The position numbers and the translations under genes were made by a program. The notes beneath the pieces were generated by a model. The model was not told the origin of the DNA. It searched no databases and saw only the letters and a list, made by a program, of their open reading frames with translations. From the NCBI GenBank assembly GCA_029237695.1, contig CM055267.1, forward strand, positions 12,241,043 to 12,305,042: a DNA stretch of 64,000 nt, given 5' to 3'. The stretch is from Conchocele bisecta (taxonomy: Eukaryota; Mollusca; Bivalvia; Lucinida; Thyasiridae). Shown piece by piece: positions 54,946 through 64,000 of this stretch (its first letter is position 1; each line of letters starts with the position of its first letter).

Positions 54946-56937
54946 GTCAACCTTTGACATTATTTATTGTGAAAGCCGGGTGGACGGCGCGGCGTCCACA
55001 ATCAATGTTAAGTTTTCTGTTAAATGTCCATTTCTCTGTTACTGTACAACCTAGGACCACCAAACTTTGGCAGCTTCATAAGCAAGGGGTGCCCACCACA
55101 TACTACTATCCAACATGTGACTTTTTTTTTTTTTTTTACCTTGACCTATTTTTTCCGCGTGAACGACCAAAGTACAAAGGTACATGTTCCAATTCAAAAC
55201 ATTTTGCAAATGTGTAAGAAAACCGATAACTTGCCTACTGCAATCATGCACAAATCAACATCTCAAATTCATTGACTGATAGTGAATTTGTAATATTATG
55301 TATCCTACAATCATAAAAACAGTTTTGTCATGTCATGTTTGTGCCATTGTATTATCTGTTACCCAAGTATCTATGCCTTGAAAAACCCCGGCCTTCGTGG
55401 TTTTGCCTCGTTTCTTGTTGTAAATATAAATTATGAAATATTCAGTTTTTATACGACCGTTTTTAGCTCGCCTGCACGAAGTGCAGAAGAGCTTATGGCA
55501 TACCCCGGTATGCACTGCTACAGTATGTACCAAAACATTCAACAACATTACAGATTATGCATAGCAATATCAGAAAGATACGGTAACACATATACAAGAC
55601 ATCATCAATTCAAGTATAAATACAGATTCCAGATATCTATGATCATTATAGATATATTGAAAACTGATTGAAGAGCAATAGTTACAAGAATTCCGCCACG
55701 GAAGCGGTGTCGCGCCTGAAAATGCCTTGTCGGTACATCGCCATGTTTACTGTTTTGTGAATGAAATAGTTGGCCCCGGATCGAGTACATGTATATTAAA
55801 ACGTACAAATGACGTCATTGGGGAAACCGCTGACAAAATTTGTTCAATGTATGGAAGCCCAAACTTGTTAGAATTTTTGTTGTCGTATTTTCAGTACTTG
55901 CATTAATATGGGTATTAATATACGCTGGATGTGTTATACTGTCATTAATTTGTTCCCTGACTGCAATTTACCACTTTAAATACTGACTTATTGACCCCCT
56001 TCCCTGAACGTAGAATTGACACTCATGTTGGCGTGTATTGGCCACCATAGACAAATGTCAATCAGGCCGAATTCGGGAATGTCACTAAAATCCGCTGTAA
56101 ATCCATTGATAGAATGAGGATTAACAGTTAGACCCACACGTGCGAGTTTTGTTTCGCACAGGTGTCGGGTGAGTTTAAAAATAGACTGTCGGAAGGTCAA
56201 ACTTGATGTCGTTTGTGTGTTAAACGCGTCGCGTGTTTCGGACAGTATTCGGAGGGAGTTAACTCGGCCGAAAATTATAGCCTGTTACTAAATTTAGCGA
56301 TGACCGCACGATTTGTGCCGCAAATGGGGGCAAATCACGCGCAACAAAATAATCCGATGTATTTTTGTACGTAGAACATCCGTTGTTCATATTGTGCAGT
56401 GCAAGTAGTTTTTCATAATATTATTTTCAATTAGCGGTTGCGTATGACAGTTAAACGTTGAGTAACACAATGCATTTTGTTGTTATGGTTACTCCAAGAA
56501 ATCACTACTAACCATTGCATCGAGGGGGGTCTGGGGCGTGGCTAACTGTCGGAGGCGATCCCAATACATAGGTTTACCCTATGTGAAAACGACCATTACC
56601 GAGTGTTACCGAGTGCGATCTGAATGTGCGCGACGCTTTATTTAGCGCTTATGGGATTCAGATAATCTGTCCTCATTAATTATTCACAGTATGGCAGATG
56701 TGTGACGTCACTTTGAAAATTTACAACCAAACAATACCCGACAGGCAACATTTGACCGATATGAGATTGGTACACCAGCGTAAATACAGAAAACATGTAA
56801 ATTTCCTCTAATACACGTAGCCTCTTATGTTAAGAGCCTGGCTATATTAAATCCCAAAAGATACCAATTTACCATCAATCTATATGATGGTGGGTCTAGT
56901 TTTCGGGGTATTAACAAGTTCATCAACTAGCGGTTTT

Positions 56938-56990
56938 TGTCTCGCCCGCGAAGCGGAAAGCGAGACATAGGTTTTGCTTTTCCGAAGTCG

Positions 56991-57032
<42 letters not shown>

Positions 57033-57960
57033 TCGTCATCATTCAATGTTAAGTTTTCGTGTTACGGTCATTACTTCAACACCTTATCAGCTACAGTCAT
57101 CAAACTTTATACATACCTTTACTATGATATGTAGATGAATATAGGACTATTAAAAAAAAAATCCGGGCTCCAGGGTCAAGGTCAAACTCTATTTCTTTCT
57201 ATGCTACAAACTGAACATTAATGCATGAAGACCCGTTTTCTCGTGCGCTCTGTACACCTTACCTGTAGAGAGAACAATAGCCTTCTCCAGTTGAACACTT
57301 CTGCATGTGCAAGCATGTGCAAATTTCCAGCTTGACCACTAAATGTCCAGCTAAATTATTACAGGTAATTTATACAGGTAAATTATTATACCTGGGTATT
57401 ACATTTCCGTAAACTGTGTTGACAATATTGTGGCAATATGTGGACCTGTGCAGATATGATATGTAGATAAATATAGGACTATTATAAAAATTCTGGGCTC
57501 CAGTAGCGAGCATTATTTTTTTGTTAATTTTTAAACTTTTTTTTCTTTTTTTTTTTAACTTTTTTTCCATTTTTAGCCAGGTTTTTTTGGAGAAAAAAAT
57601 CCACGCTATTGGATTGGCGAAAGCAGGAGGGCGGGCGCGTCCACAACAATGTTAGTTTTATCCAGTCCATTCTTTGTTACTGTAACACATAGGACCAACA
57701 AACTTTCACAGCTTCATAACCAAGGGGTGCCCACCACATATCACTATCCAACATGTTACCTTTTTGAACTTGACCCATTTTTTCCGCGCAGTCAATGTTA
57801 ACTTTTCGCGTTTACAATGTTAAATTTTTGTGTTTAAGTCCATTTCTTCGGTACTGTACCACCTAGGACCACCAATCTTTCACAGCTTCATAACCAAGGG
57901 GTGCCCACCACATACAACTATCCAACATGTGACCATTTTTTTTACCTTCACCTATTATTT
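56938..57960 (+). repeat. Dispersed mollusc-type repeat starting CTCGCCCGCGAAGCGGAAAG
   Basis: A palindromic GC-rich start and a (GTCGGC)n run at 56987-57040 are followed by two units with CAGCTTCATAACCAAGGGGT and GCCCACCACATA (57.66-57.76, 57.84-57.94 kb). A third unit is at 55.03-55.13 kb. A related start, CTCGCCTGCACGAAGTGCAG, is at 55468. Confidence 0.6.
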
Positions 57961-58410
57961 CTACGTAATTGACTTAGCCATTTTCAACGTTAACTTTTTA
58001 ACGTACGTCTGGTTAAAGTTTTTTGGTTAAAGTTTTTCGTTATACTATATCTCTGCAACTGCTTCGCCCATTACCTTGAAACTTTACATGGGTGTTTATC
58101 ATCATCCATATTTTCATTCTACCCCCCAACATTCATTCTACCCCCTGTGCCCAATGTCAAGGTCAAATTACTTTGATTTTTTTGTGTACTATATCTCTGC
58201 AACTGCTTCACCCATTACCTTGATACTTCACATGGGTGTTTATCATCATTGTCGCGCCCGCTTGCGGAAAGCGCGATATAGTCGGCACTTTGGCATACGT
58301 CCGTCTGTCCGTGTGTCCGGTTAAAGTTTTTCCATCTACTATATCTCTTTTTTTAGTGTCCATGCCTTGCCCCAAGGCGCGACATGCAGGCCACGGCCAT
58401 CTAGTCTACA
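57950..58410 (+). mobile_element. Further copy of the CGCTTGCGG / CTAGATGG family
   Basis: It contains CTCTGCAACTGCTT, TTCACATGGGTGTTTATCAT and CGCCCGCTTGCGGAAAGCGC, and ends GGCCACGGCCATCTAGT at about 58405. Confidence 0.65.
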
Positions 58411-58509
58411 AAAAGTGGCCTCGTATTTGGTCCAAACACTGGATTTTGTGGCATTTTTTAAGAACTTACTATAGGTAATGTCATGCTTATTTTAATTACC
58501 TGACGTAAA

Positions 58510-58930
58510 GCACATCATCACCCACCCCCCCCCCCCCCCCCACCCCTTTCCCCAAGGTCAAGGTCACAAACTTAGCACATTCGTAAACTTAACGTATGGG
58601 TAAATGTCTTATAACATCTGTTTCCTTTCATGGAACGCCTTCATATTTCATACATGCATTCCTCAGATGACCCTCTATCATGCTGTAGCAAATCCATGAC
58701 CCACCACCTAACCCTTACCCCAAGGTCAAGGTCACAAACTTAGCATGTTCATAAACTTAACGTTGGGGTAAATGTTGTGTAACTTCTGTTCATTTGCAGG
58801 GAACGCTTTGATATTTCATACATGCATTCATCTGATGATCCTCTATCCATGACCCACCCTCACCCCCCCCCCCTTTCCCTCCCCAAGATCAACATCATAA
58901 ACTTAACATTGGAGTAAATGTCTTTTTATA
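58510..58930 (-). repeat. Degenerate repeats related to 44.04-44.83 kb
   Basis: Units with CCCAAGGTCAAGGTCACAAA, AACTTAACGT and CATACATGCATTC; poly-C runs near 58524 and 58865. Confidence 0.55.
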
Positions 58931-59515
58931 CGCCCGTTTGAAAAAAACGGGACGTATTATGTATTCATCTTGTACGGGCGGGCTGGCACAGCTTGTCCAC
59001 GCAATAACTAGAGGGCTACTTGACGGATTGTAACCAAATTTGGTATACATGTTTATCACGGCAAGCCGAAGAAGCCTATTGATGACTTATCTGCCCTTGG
59101 CGGTTATTTTTATTTTTCGCACTCTGTATCCTTGTCCACGCAATAACTCAAGTTCTACTTCACTGCTCGTAGCCAAATTCGGTATACATGTTTATCACAG
59201 CAAGACGAAGAAGCCTATTGATTTTGAAACAATTCCGATCCTTACCTCCCCTTCGCAGCCATTTTTATTGTTCGCACTCTGTATCCTTGTCCACGCAATA
59301 ACTCAAGTTCTACTTCACCGATCGAAACCAAATTCGGCATACATGTTTACCATGGCAAGACAAAGAAGCCTATTGATTTTGAAACAATTCCGATCCTTAT
59401 CTCCCCTTGGCAGCCATTTTTAATTTTCGCACTCTGTATCCTTGTCCACGCAATAACTCAAGTTCTACTTGACCGATCATAACCAAATTCGGTATACATG
59501 TTTATCACGGCAAAA
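58930..59515. repeat. 155-bp tandem repeat next to an ATACGCCCGTTTG element end
   Basis: ACTCTGTATCCTTGTCCACG recurs at 59121, 59276 and 59431 (period 155), with a diverged unit at about 58985. The plus-strand frame 59040-59423 is read through the repeat and is not a gene. Confidence 0.8.
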
Positions 59516-61476
59516 TGAAATTGGGTCGTGATGGCTGCTATTTGTTTATTGGGATTTTATATTTTTCAGTAAAACTGAAAATTTACAGCATCTAATTGTA
59601 TAAACACATGGATTGAACCCTGTTTACATTTAAAAACATACACCAGCATTATATTGTTGATTTCAATACAATTTTTTACCAAAAAGAAAACATTTTTATT
59701 CTCAGATATTCATGAATTTTGTCAATAAAAATGATTTCTTTTTAATTTCTATAAACAATAAAAGCTTAAAATATTTCAGAACTACTATTTACATGCATAT
59801 TGAAATAACCCACAAGTTATTTTATGTAAAAATATGTAAATTTGATAATTTATCACGGTTTTTGAAAATTCCACAGGAAAATGCCACTTTACATGTACAA
59901 GAGAAAGACGTCATGACTGTATATCAAGACAGTCATGAAGTCACGACTGCATGTAGGTGTAGCGATATAGTGCAATCTGTTGCCTATAAAGCGGAAAACG
60001 TGCAGCTAGGTCAAAATGTACCATCCTACATGTATAAGTCAAAACATACCCATCCTATAAGTAATTAAAGTAATGAAAGTACTGAAATATGTTATCTCCA
60101 CAAAAACTGATCACTTGCGGAACTAGAGACTGAAAGTTGCATATTTTCTCAATCATCATCCAGAGGCAAATGTACTGTGAAGGTGTAAACTCATTACCAT
60201 CCATACGTTTTCTCTAGAATTAATTACTGAAAACTCCCAGAAAATAATTGTACGAAACTGGCGGCTATGTCACTGCTACCGAACTGTGAGAACTAAAGAT
60301 TATAGCTGCTGTATTCATATGCACGAAATGTCTTGATTCGTATTTTCCAGAATTTAACTGATAAACTGAGCCCAAAACTGTGAAAACTATAGAGAATAGT
60401 ATCTGTAGAGTTTTAGATACAAAGCAAGACAGACCAAAACGCCATAGGCTAAGTTGGCACAGGGCACTATTTTCTTGGTCGTACTTGCCATTTAGGTGTA
60501 GCACGACAATATGGCTGCCCCCATAGAAATTTGTGTGACATAATATTCTACCTCAAGGGTGATAACCAGGGTTCAATCTAGGCCAAAATAGGGAGAAGTA
60601 AGGGGAAATTAGGGAGAAGTGATCAAAATCATTCCCGGATTTTTTCTCTTACTTATAGTTATCGCGTAACTGTATACATTAACTATGTTTTCAAAAGCAT
60701 ATCTATTACAGGGGTAGAGGCATCAACATGTGCTTGTATCATACAAGCCTAGAATGACCATAGCTGTTGACAGGCCATTAAACACGATAAATATTATTTC
60801 TAAGTTCTAACGAAAGTATGTGATTTTAACACTCAGTTGAGCCACCTCGTAGAGACAGTCTAAGTGAGTGTTAACAACGTATACTGCCATTGAGAAATAA
60901 AAAAGAGACCGGGGGGGGGGGGGGGGGGTCATCTCGAAAGTATATGTTGTTACAACCCATTTGAACCTCTTTTAACTGTGTATATGTAATGAAACAGCAT
61001 TTATGTAAATACTTTAGACGAATAGCAAATTAATCCGTTTAAATTCACTTAAAATATCATTTATGAACTTGAATGTGCATAAATTATGTATATTTGGATG
61101 CTATTTTTATTACGGAAATGGTATCCCACAAAGCGTCATAAGCTGACAAAAATGTGTGTAGACAACTTCGAAATTTGTTCGTCACCGGGCTTATTATTTT
61201 TACTAGCCAGAAACGACTCGCATCTGGCACCCGTTAAAACGCGTGTTTGTTTGTCTGGTTGAGAGATTTTTTTAAGGCGAAGTGAACTTCGCCTTGCCGG
61301 ACACATAGGGCGACTTGGGCGAAAAAAAAGCGACGACTTCGCCCAAGTCACCCCCAAAATTTAACCCTGGATAACATATAAAAACGTACCCACTCTGAAT
61401 AGTCAAATGTACCCATGATTGACCGACTTTTAGAATGGAATATTTTGAATTCTATATATGCATGTTTAGTATCCAG

Positions 61477-61725
61477 GGGGGCTTTTAACTAAACTTCTTA
61501 CCACTAAAATGTTCGTAAGCGCAAATTTAGGATTGTCTGGAAATTTCAATTGATGGATTTACATTTATTGAGCATAGGCTGCATATGCAGCCTATGCTCA
61601 ATAAATGTAAATACAATAATTATTTTAATACAAGAAAACAGTGTTAATGTGAAATTTACAGACTATCATAATTTTGCACTTACGAACATTTTAGTCGTAC
61701 AAAGTTTAGTGAAACGGCCCCCAGG
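61477..61725. mobile_element. ~250-bp MITE centred on a perfect 56-bp palindrome
   Basis: Outer inverted segments (CACTAAAATGTTCGTAAG at the left, CTTACGAACATTTTAGT at the right; ends rich in CCCCC/GGGGG) bound an exact palindrome at 61557-61612 whose centre is GCATATGC. Confidence 0.75.
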
Positions 61726-62129
61726 ACGGGTTCTTTTGACTCCCAGGTGGGTACATTTTGACTTCGACATTGTCTACAGGACATCTGCTTGTTCGAGTAA
61801 ATTGAAAATTAGCGTAGGAGTTACACAGATTTCATAACATTTAAGCTTGTATCTTTATTTACTTTGAAAGTTTACCAATTTAAATATAGACACCTGCAAA
61901 TATTGATGTTGAGAAGATTTTTGTTCAGAGAATAAATATTTTATCATATGTCACTACATTTTCCCATAGATTGGTATGTTTTGACTACTTGATGCATAAG
62001 GTCCTTCATTAGAACTATATTTTCCCATGCACATGTTTTGACTTATTGATGGGTACGTTTTGACTTCTGCCCATGGGTATGTTTTGACTTATTTGGGTAC
62101 GTTTTGACTTGGATGCGTTTTGAACCCTT

Positions 62130-62292
62130 TTGTTGTGCCCACTTACGGACCGTGAGATATAGTCGGCACATACTAGCTAATAAATTTGGCGTACGTATGT
62201 ACGTGCGTCTGGGTTAAAGTTTTTTGTTAAAGTATTTTGGTATACTATCAAAGCATCGGCGGGCGCGACATGCGGGCTGCGGCCATCTAGTA
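62130..62292 (+). mobile_element. Decayed copy of the CTAGATGG family
   Basis: GCCCACTTACGGACCGTGAG, a GTACGTATGTACGTGCGTC run and GGCTGCGGCCATCTAGTA identify a shortened member of the family at 47.5-51.6 kb. Confidence 0.55.
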
Positions 62293-62618
62293 TTATCTAT
62301 TCATTTTCCATGTCCATGTTTGCATGATCTGATTGCTGAAGTGTAAACTGTGTGCATGCTGTCTCATAATTTCATTAATTTCTGTGAAAACTGATCACCG
62401 ACGCTTTTGCTTGTAGACTGGTAGCCGCTTTGTTTTAGAAGGCGCAGAATTAGCAGATGCAATTTGTACTACACAGTTTATACATCGTTCACAAAATATA
62501 TTTTTATTGTCTTTACGATCATACAATTTTTAATTCCCCATTCATCAAAACACTTTTTTTGTGGTAAAATTTTTACAATTTAAAAGAAAAATTGTCTTGA
62601 TATGTGGTTTTGTTTTAG

Positions 62619-62831
62619 CGTGATTAGAATGAATCCCTATTACCCGAGAGGGCCGATGGGCATGCCCCAGGGACAGTACATGATGGGCGGTATGCCCCCA
62701 CAGAGACCGTTTCGTCCGCGATACGGGGGCGGGGGGCCTGGATTCCGTGGCCCGCGCCCGCCACCACCCATGATCTCACAGACGGACACGAAACCCAGTG
62801 TTAAACAGGAGCCAAGGGCACACACAGCCAA
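62619..62831 (+). CDS. Host exon encoding a Gly/Pro/Met/Arg-rich N-terminus
   Basis: A clean exon: acceptor tgttttag before 62619, ATG at 62629-62631, 67 codons plus two bases, and a consensus donor GTAAGT from 62832. The peptide starts MNPYYPRGPMGMPQGQYMMG and contains an RPRYGGGGPGFRGPRPPPP low-complexity stretch with Arg-Gly/Pro character, ending in a polar segment (SVKQEPRAHTAK) with a sumoylation-like VKQE site. Such N-termini are usual in RNA-binding or chromatin proteins, but the exon alone does not identify the gene. G+C is far above the surroundings. A 5'UTR exon may lie to the left; the next exon is right of the window or unrecognised. Confidence 0.65.
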
Positions 62832-62946
62832 GTAAGTGCTGCATATGGCTCATAAAACGTAGCTGTGGACATGGAACACCATGTGGGGCATGTCCTTTTA
62901 CATGGAAATATCTGAATAATTTCTTATTTCTCGCCTCAAGTGTATG

Positions 62947-63001
62947 TTGTTACCACTCAGTTGAACATTGTCATCGCGATAGTTCAACTGAGTGGTAACA
63001 A
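62947..63001. repeat. 20-bp-arm inverted repeat
   Basis: TTGTTACCACTCAGTTGAAC (62947-62966) pairs exactly with 62982-63001 across 15 bases; weaker pairing continues outward. It lies in the intron just after the Gly/Pro-rich exon. A related motif, CTCAGTTGAG...GTGAGTGTTAAC, is at 60830-60880. Confidence 0.75.
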
Positions 63002-63639
63002 TATATACTCTACTCTATATCTAAATCCTCGATCCGCCCATGGTTTTCGTATCGTATGTTGCAGAGTTACGTTGCCTTCCACTGCAGAGTAACGAATCGG
63101 ATCTGAATCACATTTAGCTGTTAATAATGAGACATTTGACAGAATGAAATAAATGTCGGTATTAATTTATGAAACTAGTGTATTTCACTGATTATGTTAT
63201 AAATTAGAGATGTACTTCTAAATGAGTTAAAGCTACAATCCTAATCACTAAGTCATAGTCGAGGCCTGTTTCTATAGTTCCCACCCATTCCCAAAGCCAA
63301 ATTTGTATACATTTGTTTCCAATCTGGAAAAAAAATCCCAATCAGAAGCACCTCCAAAATTTGACTACCGAGTAAAAACGTACGTACTGGTACCGGGCCG
63401 GGTGCCACGAAATAAACATGAAAAAGAAACTGCATTCGGGTATACTCGGATTTCATCGTGGTTCCCAATTTCTACATGCTTACGTATTGTATACGTACAT
63501 CGTAAGTAGGAACCATAACAAAATGTTACATAACAGCAAGTACTACTGCACCAAAATAAGAAAGAAAGATGCAAAAGGCTCCAAAATGATTTGTTGTGGT
63601 CAGAGTCGTCTAGTTCAAGTACGAGTAATGTCTACCCCC

Positions 63640-63680
63640 TCACCCCCACACCCCCCCCCCCCCCCCCCCACACACACATT
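63640..63680. repeat. Poly-C / (CA)n simple sequence
   Basis: A C run followed by CACACACA. Similar homopolymer runs are at 20470-20495, 22603-22618, 31063-31076, 58524-58540 and 60910-60928. Confidence 0.85.
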
Positions 63681-64000
63681 CCTTTATATTTGTACATTGA
63701 TGATTTGATCTCGCACATTCCTTACTATTTGAATATTGATCTAACTATGAAAATTCCCAAATTTATGTATGCTCTTTTTCCCAAAATGGACAGAAAAAGG
63801 CCTAACAAATAGTCTGCACAGTCTGATCAGAATCTGCACTGTTCGACAATACATATGAAACAGCTGTCATGCTTCTAACAAGCAATACAGATCAGTCTAC
63901 ATCAGTGTGATATTTGATCAGGAGCTACACTCCCATAAGCCGCATTTCTCCAGTCACAGCCACAAATAATACAATGTTGTAAATGGACAATCGTGTTACG

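Noticed and set aside
47442..58410. CRISPR-like direct repeats
   Set aside because: The units are adjacent or irregular satellites without unique spacers of constant size, in a eukaryotic setting.
59040..59423. 127-codon plus-strand frame
   Set aside because: Runs through the 155-bp tandem repeat.

Overview
The window is animal nuclear DNA, most likely from a mollusc and probably a bivalve. It holds intron-containing host gene fragments, a very dense load of terminal-inverted-repeat (TIR) elements, foldback MITEs and satellites, and many motifs of the 'tgaccttgacct' and 'acatgtac' type common in mollusc assemblies. Species cannot be fixed from sequence alone. Two 500-N scaffold gaps are present (3428-3927 and 46845-47344).

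Region 1 (1-9263) is an endogenous double-stranded DNA virus-like element of the Polinton/adintovirus-like kind. It is compact and richer in G+C than its surroundings. It carries a double-jelly-roll-type major capsid gene, an FtsK/HerA-type packaging ATPase, small membrane proteins, a membrane/coiled-coil virion-like protein, a penton- or spike-like protein, a fibre-like coiled-coil protein and several unknown conserved-looking genes. Most genes carry single in-frame stops or one-base frameshifts, so this is a decaying copy, or a copy in an error-prone stretch of assembly. No polymerase, integrase or protease is visible; they may lie left of the window. The element is sprinkled with short palindromes (CCAATCGCGATTGG type and CAACAGTGTTG type) that often lie inside coding frames. 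It has an iteron-like array at 1508-1716 and ends in a perfect 29-bp hairpin at 9201-9263.

Region 2 (9264-31357) is host DNA. Three exons of a Cys-loop (nicotinic acetylcholine receptor-like) subunit lie on the minus strand at 26805-27122, 25661-25786 and 12356-13045, in gene order. The 12.6-kb intron between the last two is packed with mobile DNA: a TIR-bearing element (about 14.98-19.84 kb) with a large 5'-truncated gene of unknown family, a broken Ty3/gypsy integrase, and one copy of an older repeat called R1 here.

Region 3 (29.9-44.0 kb) is a second R1 copy in the opposite orientation. It is interrupted by two further elements: E1 (31358-39761, 9-bp target duplication CACGCAGAC) and E2 (40009-43776, about 350-bp TIRs). 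The R1 copy at 14.3-14.97 kb preserves the empty sites of both insertions, so the order of events can be read in this window.

Region 4 (44-64 kb) is mostly satellite and transposon DNA. It also has a tandem pair of AT-rich paralogous ORFs (45.7-46.4 kb) with a virus-type palindrome upstream, a RecQ-like helicase fragment (48.9-49.07 kb), several foldback elements, and one clean GC-rich host exon (62619-62831) encoding a Gly/Pro/Arg-rich N-terminus.
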